From assembly GCA_003446335.1 (NCBI GenBank), contig DMAZ01000106.1, forward strand, positions 1-22,404: a stretch of DNA of 22,404 nt. Direction: 5' to 3'. Shown here piece after piece: positions 14,481 to 22,400 of the stretch. The stretch's first letter is position 1; each line of letters starts with the position of its first letter. The DNA is from Lachnospiraceae bacterium (GTDB lineage: Bacteria; Bacillota_A; Clostridia; Lachnospirales; Lachnospiraceae). The translations under genes and the position numbers were made by a program. Below the pieces are notes generated by a model. It saw only the letters and a program-made list of their open reading frames with translations. It did no database searches and was not told the origin of the DNA.

Positions 14481-15053
14481 TCAGACTCCTCCGAACCGGA
14501 AGATGATGCCGAGAATTGCGGATATCATGAGAAATACGACCGGGTGCCATTTCAATTTCTTCATGGCAGCAAAGAGAATGACGGCAAGAATGATCTGAGG
14601 TATATTGAAGAAGCCGACAATGTCGTGATCCTCTGTCAGGGCCGGAAGATTGATCAGGGCTACTTTTACGACATTGACACCGGCCGCGGAAATCATGGCT
14701 ATGGAGGCGGGCCTGAGTCCGTAAAAGGCCTTCACAACATAGACATTGTCCCGGAATTTTTCCAGGAACCGGGAGATGATCAGAATGATGATCACACTCG
14801 GGCATGCGAGACCGAGCGTTGCGATGAGACCTCCGGCTATACCGCCGGTCATATATCCCGCATAGGTAGACATATTGATTCCGATCGCGCCGGGAGTGGA
14901 CTCGGATATGGCGATCATATCAGCGATATCGGCGTGTGTGAACCAGTGTGTATTATTGGACATCTCATACAGGAACGGAAGGGTAGCCAGTCCTCCGCCG
15001 ACAGAGAAGAGTCCGGTCTTGAAGAAGTTCCAGAACAGCTGAAGATAAATCAC
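14481..15053 (-). CDS. Chromate transporter family protein, second half of a ChrA pair
   Basis: This 190-residue membrane protein is a single Chromate_transp domain: GLFSVGGGLATLPFLYEM near the N-terminus, ESTPGAIGINMSTYAG and a GGLIATLGLACPSVIIILII helix, with about five or six hydrophobic segments. Short-chain ChrA proteins occur as adjacent pairs that together replace the fused two-domain ChrA. Some export chromate; in gut-type Clostridia the natural substrate may be another oxyanion. It starts with GTG at 15053, overlapping the stop codon of the upstream partner by four bases, with AAGGAGGG upstream; this is strong evidence for translational coupling and equimolar subunits. Confidence 0.9.
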   Translation of the reverse strand: MIYLQLFWNFFKTGLFSVGGGLATLPFLYEMSNNTHWFTHADIADMIAISESTPGAIGINMSTYAGYMTGGIAGGLIATLGLACPSVIIILIISRFLEKFRDNVYVVKAFYGLRPASIAMISAAGVNVVKVALINLPALTEDHDIVGFFNIPQIILAVILFAAMKKLKWHPVVFLMISAILGIIFRFGGV

Positions 15054-15604
15054 TTCCTGTTACCCTCCTTTCCGAAAAAGACTCCGAAAACGGCTGCCGC
15101 AATGACCATGGTGAAGGCCGGAACGGAGACCGGCAGGAGATCTGAGAAGACCATCAGCAGGAAGATGATCAGATAGATGACCAGTGTCGTCCGGTCGATC
15201 ACGGATTTGCCCCAGAGCTTCAGGATCGCCTGCAGGATGAGAACGCATACACAGACACGAATACCTGCAAAAGCGTTCTTTACGATCGGCAGATCCGCAA
15301 AGTTCGTCAGGAACATGGCAATCAGAAGGATAATAACGATCGGGCAGGTGAGGAAGCCCAGAGTGGCAACGATTCCGCCGATAACCCCTTTCCTCTTATT
15401 TCCTATAAAGGTGGCTACGTTCAGGGCAATGAGCCCCGGGGTACACTGTCCGATGGCAAAGTAATCCATGAGCTCATCAACGGTCACCCAGCCCCGCTTT
15501 TCTGCCAGGTCGCGCTCGAGAAGCGGCAGCATCGCGTAACCGCCGCCGAAATTAACGAGACCTATACGTAAAAATGCATAGTACAGGTCAAAAAGTTCTT
15601 TCAT
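15050..15604 (-). CDS. Chromate transporter family protein, first half of a ChrA pair
   Basis: This 184-residue membrane protein is homologous to its downstream partner: LRIGLVNFGGGYAMLPLLER at the N-terminus, QCTPGLIALNVATFIG, and GGIVATLGFLTCPIVIILL. The frame is open to 15727, but the extra 41 residues are hydrophilic and unlike the family. ATG 15604 begins at the conserved N-terminus, with AAGGAAAGGA upstream as ribosome site. The two proteins presumably assemble as an antiparallel heterodimer that carries an anion across the membrane; substrate is inferred from family only. A near-palindromic hairpin (15640-15658) and an extended -10 promoter (15665-15673) precede it on the minus strand. 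Confidence 0.9.
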   Translation of the reverse strand: MKELFDLYYAFLRIGLVNFGGGYAMLPLLERDLAEKRGWVTVDELMDYFAIGQCTPGLIALNVATFIGNKRKGVIGGIVATLGFLTCPIVIILLIAMFLTNFADLPIVKNAFAGIRVCVCVLILQAILKLWGKSVIDRTTLVIYLIIFLLMVFSDLLPVSVPAFTMVIAAAVFGVFFGKEGNRK

Positions 15605-15639
15605 GTTTTGATTTTTCCTTTCCTTGGTTTTCGGTGAAA

Positions 15640-15658
15640 AAGCGCGCAATGCACGCTT
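15640..15658 (-). promoter_or_regulatory. Possible leader hairpin or attenuator of the chromate pair
   Basis: The 19-base near-palindrome AAGCGCGCAATGCACGCTT is read on the minus strand as AAGCG...CGCTT followed directly by more T (five T in all). It lies between the predicted promoter and the first chromate gene. It may be a weak attenuator or a DNA-binding site. Confidence 0.3.
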
Positions 15659-15664
15659 CGTTTC

Positions 15665-15673
15665 ATTATAGCA
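15665..15673 (-). promoter_or_regulatory. Extended -10 promoter of the chromate transporter pair
   Basis: The minus strand reads TGCTATAAT, a perfect -10 hexamer (15670-15665) with the extended TG (15673-15672). No good -35 is present at the expected distance. It lies about 60 bases upstream of the chosen start. Confidence 0.5.
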
Positions 15674-15682
15674 TATCATAAC

Positions 15683-15711
15683 TTGACTTTTTAATACGGT
15701 TCTCATAAACT
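15683..15711 (+). promoter_or_regulatory. Sigma-A promoter of the CNNM-radical SAM-fumC region
   Basis: TTGACT (15683-15688, five of six) and TAAACT (15706-15711, four of six) are 17 bases apart. The promoter is divergent from that of the chromate pair and leads into the first CNNM gene at 15759. Confidence 0.6.
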
Positions 15712-15758
15712 TTATATATCCTGTCACTTATAAGACATTAAGGAGGATTTGATATTCC

Positions 15759-17111
15759 ATGGACGAAGGGGGTTTGACACCCTGGCTCATATCCGCGCTG
15801 CTGATCCTGTTCGCGGATTACATTGCCATCTGTGAGACGGCACTGGCATCAGCTTCGAAAGTAAAAATGAAGACCCTGGCCGAGCACGGCAATAAGAATG
15901 CTGTGAAGGTCCTCGACGCTCTCGATCATTTTGATCGTACCATCAGCGCCATACTGATACTGACCAATATCGCGCATCTTGCAACGGCTTCCCTGGTCAC
16001 CGTTGCAGTCACCAGAAGGTGGGGACTCTCCGCCGTTACAGTCAGCACGATCCTGACATCTCTTGTAGTCTTCTTCTTCGGTGAAATGCTTCCCAAAAGT
16101 ATTGCGAAAAAATACAGCAACCGATTAGCCCTGTGGTGCATAGGGCCTCTTAGTGTGCTCATAAAGATCCTGACGCCCGGTACGGCAGTTCTGGCAGCGA
16201 TTGGGAATTTTGCCAGTAAACTGACGAAGGGAGATCCTGAAATATCTGTTACGGAAGATGAAATTCATGACATTATTGAGGATATGACGGAATCCGGCAG
16301 TCTGGATGAGGAGCATGGAGAGCTGATTTCCTCCGCGCTGGAATTCAATGATATCACTGTGGAGAGCATCCTGACTCCCCGCGTTGACGTGATGGGAATC
16401 GATATCGATGAAGATGCCGATACCATTCTTGAAATTGTGCGCAATACGAATCACAGCAGACTGCCGGTCTATGAGGGCAGTATCGATAATATTATCGGTA
16501 TTCTCAGGATCCGCAGATATCTTCGTGCCTATATCGGAGCGCGCCGGACGGCAAGGGAAGGAGAGGTTCCGGAGGTCAATATCCTTAAGCTTCTCGATGA
16601 GCCGCTGTATGTTACCGAGAGTGCCAAGGTCGATGAGATCCTTCCCCAGATGTCTGCCCAGAAACAGAACATAGCGATCGTTTCGGATCATTTCGGCGGC
16701 ACAGCAGGAATCGTGACGGTCGAAGATATCGTTGAATCTCTGGTCGGCGAGATCTGGGATGAGGAAGATGAGATAGAGGATCCGTTCATGTATCTCAGGA
16801 ACGGGAGTTATCTTGTGGATGCCGAGGAGACGGTCGAGGACGCATTTGACTTTATCGGCTTTAAGGATCCCGAAAATGATGAGAGCCTCACGAACAAGAG
16901 GATCGGTGAGTGGGTCTATGAGCATTTCTCAATGATCCCGAGAGCAAGGGAGCACTTTGAGTACCACGGCCTTCGCATCTATGTCGCAAGAATGGATCAT
17001 AATCGGATCCGAAAGGTCATGATCACTCCGGCCCAGGAGGGAGACGGCAAGGATGATAAGGATGCTCAGCCGGATGCCCACAGCCGGAAAAAGGGAGGTG
17101 ATGACGCATGA
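15759..17111 (+). CDS. CNNM/CorC family protein (DUF21-CBS-CorC_HlyC), paralogue 1
   Basis: This 450-residue protein has a DUF21/CNNM membrane domain (about 1-150), paired CBS domains (about 190-340; TPRVDVMGIDIDEDADTILE and LPVYEGSIDNIIGILRIRRY mark the first) and a C-terminal CorC_HlyC domain (about 350-435), ending in a charged tail. Family members are Mg2+ or other divalent-cation transporters or regulators, with CBS domains that bind ATP. The GEMLPKSIAKK helix motif is present, but the usual SxSE motif reads AICE and the GNN motif reads ILTNIAHL, so the ion site may be altered. AGGAGG (15741-15746) lies 12 bases before ATG 15759, longer than usual, and no in-frame alternative exists. The gene overlaps paralogue 2 by four bases. 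Confidence 0.92.
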   Translation: MDEGGLTPWLISALLILFADYIAICETALASASKVKMKTLAEHGNKNAVKVLDALDHFDRTISAILILTNIAHLATASLVTVAVTRRWGLSAVTVSTILTSLVVFFFGEMLPKSIAKKYSNRLALWCIGPLSVLIKILTPGTAVLAAIGNFASKLTKGDPEISVTEDEIHDIIEDMTESGSLDEEHGELISSALEFNDITVESILTPRVDVMGIDIDEDADTILEIVRNTNHSRLPVYEGSIDNIIGILRIRRYLRAYIGARRTAREGEVPEVNILKLLDEPLYVTESAKVDEILPQMSAQKQNIAIVSDHFGGTAGIVTVEDIVESLVGEIWDEEDEIEDPFMYLRNGSYLVDAEETVEDAFDFIGFKDPENDESLTNKRIGEWVYEHFSMIPRAREHFEYHGLRIYVARMDHNRIRKVMITPAQEGDGKDDKDAQPDAHSRKKGGDDA

Positions 17112-18376
17112 TAACATATCTTGTCATAGCCGGGATCATACTCTGCATCTACCTCTCGGGTTTTTTCTCGGGCTCGGAGATGTCCTACTCTTCGTGCAAT
17201 ACGATGCGGCTTGAGAGCGAGAAGGAAGAAGGATCGAAAAAGGCCGGTCTTGCACTATACATAGCGGAACACTTTGATGATGCTCTGGGTGCGATACTGA
17301 TCGGGAACAATCTTGTCAACATTGCTTGTTCTTCACTGGGCTCCGTTGCGGTGATCCTTATTGCGGGTACGGACAAATATGCCTGGATCGCCACTGTGCT
17401 CATCACGATCGCCGTCATTATCTTCGGCGAGACGATTCCGAAGATCACGGCGAAAAAAGGGGCAAATATATACGCAAAGAAGTACGCTTATGCGATTCGC
17501 GCGCTCATGATCATCTTAAGGCCGCTGGTCCTCATTGTAGTCGGACTTGTCTACCTCATGACCCTGCCCATGAAAGGGGAGATCGAGGAAGATCCCGATG
17601 AAAAAAAGGAAGAGCTGACGTCCATTATAGAGACGGCCGAAGATGAGAGCGTGATCGATGAAGAGGAGAGTGAGCTGGTCCAGGCGGCGATCGAGTTCAA
17701 TGATACATCCGCCCGGTCAGTCATGACGGCAAGAGTCGATGTGCTGGCGATCGATATTGACGATTCGGAGGAAGAAATCCTTGATACGATCAGTCAGTCC
17801 CACTATACAAGACTCCCTGTCTATGAGGGAAATATCGACCATATTATCGGCGTTCTTCATCTGAACAAATACCTGAAAGCACTGACAGAGGGAGAAGTTA
17901 CCGATATACGCTCTCTGCTCATGGAGCCCTGCTATGTTTATAAGACCATGAAACTTCCGGAAGTGCTGGCTGCATTTCGTCAGGCAAGGCAGCATTTGGG
18001 CATTGTCGTGGATGAATATGGCGGAACGCTCGGCATTATTTCGATGGAGGACGTTCTGGAGGAGGTCGTTGGTGAGATCTGGGATGAGACAGATACGGTA
18101 GAGGATGAGGTCCACAGGCGGAACGACGGGCTCTATGAGATCGATGGGGATATGACGATTCCCGATTTTCTGGAACTCGTCGGTATCAGAGAAGACACCT
18201 TTTCATGCGAGAGTAAGACAGTCGGAGGATGGACGATCGAGAAATTCGGGAGATTCCCCGAGGAGGGGGAGAAGTTCACATATGCCAATATCACTCTCAT
18301 GGTCCTTGAGATGGGAGAGAGGCGTGTTGAACGGGTCCTGGTAAAGATCGATGAAGCTTCGGCCGAATCCGAATGA
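17108..18376 (+). CDS. CNNM/CorC family protein (DUF21-CBS-CorC_HlyC), paralogue 2
   Basis: This 422-residue protein has the same domain order as its upstream neighbour: DUF21 membrane domain (about 1-170), CBS pair (about 195-330, with LPVYEGNIDHIIGVLHLNKY) and CorC_HlyC (about 340-415). Unlike paralogue 1 it keeps canonical membrane motifs: SGFFSGSEMSYSS, GAILIGNNLVNIACSSLGS and IFGETIPKITAKK, so a functional divalent-cation site is likely. Its ATG overlaps the paralogue 1 stop (ATGA at 17108-17111), which points to translational coupling; GGGAGG lies just upstream. The tandem, coupled arrangement suggests a heterodimer, since CNNM/CorC proteins are dimers. The radical SAM gene follows 21 bases after the stop. 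Confidence 0.93.
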   Translation: MITYLVIAGIILCIYLSGFFSGSEMSYSSCNTMRLESEKEEGSKKAGLALYIAEHFDDALGAILIGNNLVNIACSSLGSVAVILIAGTDKYAWIATVLITIAVIIFGETIPKITAKKGANIYAKKYAYAIRALMIILRPLVLIVVGLVYLMTLPMKGEIEEDPDEKKEELTSIIETAEDESVIDEEESELVQAAIEFNDTSARSVMTARVDVLAIDIDDSEEEILDTISQSHYTRLPVYEGNIDHIIGVLHLNKYLKALTEGEVTDIRSLLMEPCYVYKTMKLPEVLAAFRQARQHLGIVVDEYGGTLGIISMEDVLEEVVGEIWDETDTVEDEVHRRNDGLYEIDGDMTIPDFLELVGIREDTFSCESKTVGGWTIEKFGRFPEEGEKFTYANITLMVLEMGERRVERVLVKIDEASAESE

Positions 18377-18397
18377 ACTGTCTGACAGGCGGGAAAA

Positions 18398-19315
18398 ATG
18401 GAAATCCGGACAATATCAGAAGAATTGAAGAAAAAATACGGAACGAAAGTTTACAGGCTGTCTCTTACAAGCGGGTGTACCTGTCCGAATCGGGACGGTA
18501 CGGCGGGATATGGAGGATGTACTTTCTGTTCGGAAGGAGGATCGGGAGATTTCGCATCTCCCTTTCTTTCTGTTCCGGACCAGATCCAATATGCGAAGAC
18601 GGCTGTCTCGGGAAAGATCTCCCCGAAGATCCCGGAGAGTGAAAGAAAATATATTGCATATTTTCAGTCCTTTACCAATACGTACGGAGATCCGGAGAGA
18701 CTGAGTGCTCTGTATGAGGACGCGCTCAGACAGCCGGAGATCGTTGCCCTGTCTCTCGGGACAAGACCGGACTGCCTGCCTGATGAGATCCTGAAGGTAC
18801 TGCGCCTGCTCAGAGAAAAATACGGGAAGGAGGTCTGGATCGAGCTCGGTCTGCAGACAGTACACGACCATACTGCCCGCAGAATTAACAGAGGATACGA
18901 TCTGCCGGTCTTCGAATCCTCCTATCGAATACTGAAAGAACAGGGATTTTCTGTTATAATTCATATTATATATGGTCTCCCCGGAGAGAGCAGGGAAGAG
19001 ATGCTGGATACTGTCCGGTATATATCCGGTCTTACTCCTCATCCGGACGGCGTCAAGCTTCAGCTTTTGCATATTCTGAAAGGAACAAAAATGGCTGAGG
19101 AGTATAAGAGGGATCCTTTCCACATCCTCACGCCGGAGGAGTACACGGATCTGATCGTGGATTCGCTCAGGATATTGCCTGAAGATGTTGTGATCCACAG
19201 GATGACCGGGGACGGGCCGAAAGGGCTGCTCATCGCTCCCTTATGGTCCGGAGACAAGAAACGTGTACTCAACACGCTGAATCGCGCGATACGGAACGCA
19301 GAAAGGCGTTCCTGA
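18398..19315 (+). CDS. TIGR01212 family radical SAM protein (YtqA-like)
   Basis: This 305-residue protein belongs to the TIGR01212/YtqA group of Elp3-like radical SAM proteins. The cluster-binding region is SGCTCPNRDGTAGYGGCTFC (residues 25-44; C29, C41 and C44 are the likely [4Fe-4S] ligands). Further family segments are FQSFTNTYGD, LSLGTRPDCLPDEIL, WIELGLQTVHDHT with RRINRGYD, and IIYGLPGESREEM. A role in RNA or protein modification is suspected for the group but not established here. The ribosome site is weak (GGCGGG); the start follows the CNNM stop by 21 bases. The last seven residues (RNAERRS) and the stop codon are encoded by the first unit of a tandem hairpin repeat that continues downstream, so the C-terminus may be a recent addition. 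Confidence 0.93.
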   Translation: MEIRTISEELKKKYGTKVYRLSLTSGCTCPNRDGTAGYGGCTFCSEGGSGDFASPFLSVPDQIQYAKTAVSGKISPKIPESERKYIAYFQSFTNTYGDPERLSALYEDALRQPEIVALSLGTRPDCLPDEILKVLRLLREKYGKEVWIELGLQTVHDHTARRINRGYDLPVFESSYRILKEQGFSVIIHIIYGLPGESREEMLDTVRYISGLTPHPDGVKLQLLHILKGTKMAEEYKRDPFHILTPEEYTDLIVDSLRILPEDVVIHRMTGDGPKGLLIAPLWSGDKKRVLNTLNRAIRNAERRS

Positions 19316-19389
19316 TGATAGGCAAGAGACGGAACGCAGAGAGGCGTTCCTGATCATAGAGAAGGAGACGGAACGCGGAAAGGCGTTCC
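19293..19389. repeat. Three tandem hairpin repeats (38-39 bp period)
   Basis: GGAACGC-n6-GCGTTCC occurs three times, at 19293-19312, 19331-19350 and 19370-19389, with loops AGAAAG, AGAGAG and GGAAAG. The connecting segments are also alike (TGATGATAGGCAAGAGAC and TGATCATAGAGAAGGAGAC). Unit 1 encodes the C-terminus of the radical SAM protein and the last unit ends just before the fumC ribosome site. Each unit is a 7-bp (unit 3: 8-bp) palindromic stem without a T-run, so these are not ordinary terminators. They may be processing or stability elements, or copies of a dispersed genomic repeat. Confidence 0.85.
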
Positions 19390-19406
19390 GGATAATGGAG
19401 GAAGAT

Positions 19407-20783
19407 ATGGAGTACAGAATAGAACATGATTCAATGGGGGAGGTAAAAGTTCCCGCTGACAGGCTGTGGGGGGCACAGACAGAGCGGAGCCACGAGAATT
19501 TTCCGATTGGTGTCGGCATCGAGACGATGCCCGAAGAAATCATCCATGCTTTCGGAATTTTGAAAAAGGCAGCGGCAAGAGCCAATCATGCACTTGTTCC
19601 GGGGCGCATGACAGAAGAAAAACTGGCTGTCATCGAAAAGGCCTGTGATGAAGTAATTTCGGGAACCCTGCGTGAGGAATTTCCGTTGGTCGTATGGCAG
19701 ACGGGATCCGGCACCCAGTCCAACATGAATACCAATGAAGTCATTGCCAACCGGGCCAATCAGCTTGCCGGTGAGAAGCTCTGTCATCCCAACGATGATA
19801 TTAATATGAGTCAGTCTTCCAATGATACGTTTCCGACAGCCATGCATATTGCAGCTGTTATAGCTCTGGAGGACAGACTTATTCCCGCGATTCAGACACT
19901 GATCGATACCTTTAAAAGGATTGAGGAGGAGAATCCGGATGTTGTCAAATCGGGGCGCACCCATCTTCAGGACGCGACTCCGATCCGTTTTGCCCAGGAA
20001 GTTTCAGGCTGGAGAAGCTCACTGGAAAAAGACGTTGAGCTCATAAGACTGGCGGTAAGACCGCTCCGTCAGCTGGCGCTCGGAGGGACCGCTGTCGGGA
20101 CAGGACTTAATACCCCGAAAGGGTTTGACGTGAAAGTTGCGGAGGAGACAGCCGGGATAACGGGCAAGGCATTTGTCACAGCGCCCAATAAATTCCATGC
20201 GCTCACATCTAAGGACGAGTTGGTCTGTGCCCACGGGGCGATCAAAGCGACGGCCGCGGATATGATGAAGATCGCAAATGATGTTCGCTGGCTTGCCTCG
20301 GGTCCCCGTCTGGGACTCGGTGAGATAACGATTCCGGCAAATGAACCGGGTTCCTCGATCATGCCGGGAAAAGTCAATCCTACCCAGTGCGAGCAGGTGA
20401 CGATGGTCGCCGTTCAGATCATGGGAAATGATGTGGCTGTCGGGTTGGCTGCCTCTCAGGGGAATTTTGAGCTGAACGTATTTATGCCGGTATTGATTTA
20501 TAACTTCCTTCAGTCTGCCAGACTTCTCTCGGAATCGATTCTGGCCTTCAACAATAACTGCGCATCCGGGATTCGGGTAAATGAGGAGAAGATGCATCAT
20601 AATCTGCATAATTCCCTGATGCTGGTCACCGCTCTCAATCCATACATCGGGTACGAAAATGCTGCCAGAGTTGCACATAAGGCGTTTGACGAGAACACGT
20701 CTCTGAAGGAGGCCTGCATATCTCTCGGGTTCATGACTGCGGAGAGGTTCGATGAAGTATTTCATCCTGAAGAGATGGTTTGA
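19407..20783 (+). CDS. fumC: Class II fumarate hydratase
   Basis: This 458-residue enzyme reversibly hydrates fumarate to L-malate without an iron-sulfur cluster, in the cytoplasmic TCA or reductive branch. Class II features are clear: TGSGTQSNMNTNEVIANRA, the SQSSNDTFPTAMHI segment, GRTHLQDATP (catalytic histidine about 186) and the superfamily signature GSSIMPGKVNP (about 315-325) with the catalytic serine. The length is as expected. The frame opens at ATG 19395, but GGAGG (19397-19401) lies inside it, five bases before ATG 19407, so the shorter start is used. The tail of the third hairpin repeat lies directly before this ribosome site, so repeat folding could affect translation. It closes the plus-strand run that starts with the CNNM genes. 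Confidence 0.96.
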   Translation: MEYRIEHDSMGEVKVPADRLWGAQTERSHENFPIGVGIETMPEEIIHAFGILKKAAARANHALVPGRMTEEKLAVIEKACDEVISGTLREEFPLVVWQTGSGTQSNMNTNEVIANRANQLAGEKLCHPNDDINMSQSSNDTFPTAMHIAAVIALEDRLIPAIQTLIDTFKRIEEENPDVVKSGRTHLQDATPIRFAQEVSGWRSSLEKDVELIRLAVRPLRQLALGGTAVGTGLNTPKGFDVKVAEETAGITGKAFVTAPNKFHALTSKDELVCAHGAIKATAADMMKIANDVRWLASGPRLGLGEITIPANEPGSSIMPGKVNPTQCEQVTMVAVQIMGNDVAVGLAASQGNFELNVFMPVLIYNFLQSARLLSESILAFNNNCASGIRVNEEKMHHNLHNSLMLVTALNPYIGYENAARVAHKAFDENTSLKEACISLGFMTAERFDEVFHPEEMV

Positions 20784-20947
20784 GAAGCCGCTGCAAGCGT
20801 CCCGGTCTTCGAGCACGGGAAGCAGCGTAAAGAGTGGATGCCCGCTTCATTTCAAGAACGCCTCGGCGTCAGAGAAAGGTTTTATCCTGCACATTCATCT
20901 CGCGACTCTAAAGACACGAGAATTCTGCATCAGAGATTAAAAACAGA

Positions 20948-20993
20948 AAGACACCGCCTGCAGGGAATAGATAATTCCTGTGAGCGGTGTCTT
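20948..20993. terminator. Bidirectional terminator between fumC and the methyltransferase-STAS gene
   Basis: AAGACACCGC (20948-20957) pairs exactly with GCGGTGTCTT (20984-20993), with an inner imperfect pairing of CAGGGAAT with ATTCCTG. On the plus strand TATTATATAT follows; on the minus strand TTCTGTTTTTAAT follows. It suits the two convergent genes. The 160 bases between the fumC stop and this stem show no gene. Confidence 0.8.
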
Positions 20994-21045
20994 ATTATAT
21001 ATCCTGCTTTTAAATGTTCCTTCACCTGTGTTCCGGAATCACCTT

Positions 21046-22287
21046 TTACAGGCCGAAAATATCTGCGTATCCTGTCATCTCCAGTACGGAGAAGACGTCC
21101 GTTCCGACATTCAGCAGCTTGACCTTGTGCATCGGGGTCCCCTTGTACATGATCAGCAGGACACGAAGTCCGGCAGAAGAGATATAATCGAGATTCGAGA
21201 AATCCAGATGGACCATGCGGAAACTCTTCTTATTCAACTCGTCTTCGTAGAAGTCCAGAAGTTTAGGAGATGTGAGAGAATCCAGACGTCCGTCGAGCGT
21301 AATTTTAAGGATACCGTTAATTATTTCGTGGCGGATGGAAAGTGTTCCGTCAGGGGTCGTGAAGAGAGCTGCCAGCCTGTCCATGGCGGTCGTTGTGTCG
21401 TCCTCCGCGATGACGGAGAGGCAGACGCCGCTGTAGGCATCCCGGCATGCTTCTGCGATTTCTTCGCTCACCAGAGAAAGAGATTCGATATGGATGCCGC
21501 CATCGTAGAACGGCATCTTTTCTTCCTTCAGGTGAAGCTCAGAGAGGATATCGGCCCCGAGCATTTCAACCGGGACCATGTCCTGTGCCACGAATTGTTC
21601 TCCGAAGATCTCTCGAATTTTATCACTGCGCATACTGTTAAAATCTGAAAGAGCATCCTCTCCGCAGACAGCACCGAACCCTGCACGGGTATACGCCGTT
21701 TCATCGAAATCGGGGGTGATCCAGACGCCGCCGTGACGGAGAAGGACTGTGCGAATATTTTCGATGACCGTCCATAGTTCGGACTCGGTAAAGTATGGAA
21801 GCAGACCTTCTGTCACAATGATCAGCTCATCACCGAGGGAATCGGCGGCATCGCTCAGAGAAGCGGCATTGGTCGCGTCGACTTCCCTGTAAGCAATTCC
21901 CTGTGAGGCACCGCCCATGGCAGCCACTGCAGGCTGGATCTGTGCGATGATCGCCGGCAGATCGGCACCGAGGATGTTATAGCCGGCTGCAGCGAGAGCA
22001 GAAACTCTGGGTGAAAAGCCGCAGCCGAGATCGAGAACATTCCGGATACCGGTCTTCTCAATTGCCCTGTTGATGGCTTTGTAGCGGAATTCAGCGTTAA
22101 TTATTTCTGCTGTATCTGTTATTTTGTCAGATGAAAAAGCGCGTTCCGCAGAATCAGGCGAATTTTTTCTGACCGCCTTATAAAGTTCAACGGCTTCCGG
22201 AACCCCGGCTGCCGCAAGAGCGGAAAGGGAGTAGTCTGCCGACGAAACAACGGGATTGATTTTTTCAAATGATTTTAAATCGCTCAT
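21046..22287 (-). CDS. Methyltransferase-STAS fusion protein
   Basis: This 413-residue protein joins two domains. Residues about 40-240 are a class I SAM methyltransferase resembling leucine carboxyl methyltransferase-type O-methyltransferases: NVLDLGCGFSPRVSALAAAG (SAM loop about 84-94), ILGADLPAIIAQIQP and VTEGLLPYFTESEL (about 158-171). Residues about 240-310 are a helical linker. Residues about 315-413 are a STAS domain with GRLDSLTSPKLL, HLDFSNLDYI and SSAGLRVLL; Ser371 is the expected phosphorylation position. The STAS part closely resembles the stand-alone STAS protein at 7974-8270. The start is ATG 22287, eight bases after AGGAG; the longer frame to 22365 has no such site. The methyl acceptor is unknown. 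A STAS domain fused to a methyltransferase suggests control by partner switching, which is inference. Confidence 0.87.
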   Translation of the reverse strand: MSDLKSFEKINPVVSSADYSLSALAAAGVPEAVELYKAVRKNSPDSAERAFSSDKITDTAEIINAEFRYKAINRAIEKTGIRNVLDLGCGFSPRVSALAAAGYNILGADLPAIIAQIQPAVAAMGGASQGIAYREVDATNAASLSDAADSLGDELIIVTEGLLPYFTESELWTVIENIRTVLLRHGGVWITPDFDETAYTRAGFGAVCGEDALSDFNSMRSDKIREIFGEQFVAQDMVPVEMLGADILSELHLKEEKMPFYDGGIHIESLSLVSEEIAEACRDAYSGVCLSVIAEDDTTTAMDRLAALFTTPDGTLSIRHEIINGILKITLDGRLDSLTSPKLLDFYEDELNKKSFRMVHLDFSNLDYISSAGLRVLLIMYKGTPMHKVKLLNVGTDVFSVLEMTGYADIFGL

Positions 22288-22368
22288 GCAAATATCTCCT
22301 GAAAATTTATTCTTCACCGCGCAATACTCGTGACGTGAGTCTACGATACGCGCGCAAAGTGACACCCG

Positions 22369-22400
22369 TCTTCATCGTGGGTACAATCCCGCGATGAAGA
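22369..22400 (+). terminator. Strong hairpin at the right edge of the window
   Basis: TCTTCATCG (22369-22377) pairs with CGATGAAGA (22392-22400), and GGG (22379-22381) with CCC (22388-22390), around TACAAT. The base pair between them is a U-G wobble if the plus strand is the RNA but an A-C mismatch on the minus strand, so a plus-strand transcript fits better. Any T-run would lie beyond the window, and no plus-strand gene precedes it here. It may be a terminator, a leader element or a DNA site. Confidence 0.4.

Noticed and set aside
19293..19389. The three repeats as a small CRISPR array
   Set aside because: The spacers are about 18 bases and similar to one another, the first unit is coding, and no cas gene is present.
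20752..20940. Short plus-strand open frame after fumC
   Set aside because: It begins inside fumC in another frame, has no ribosome site and no recognisable product.
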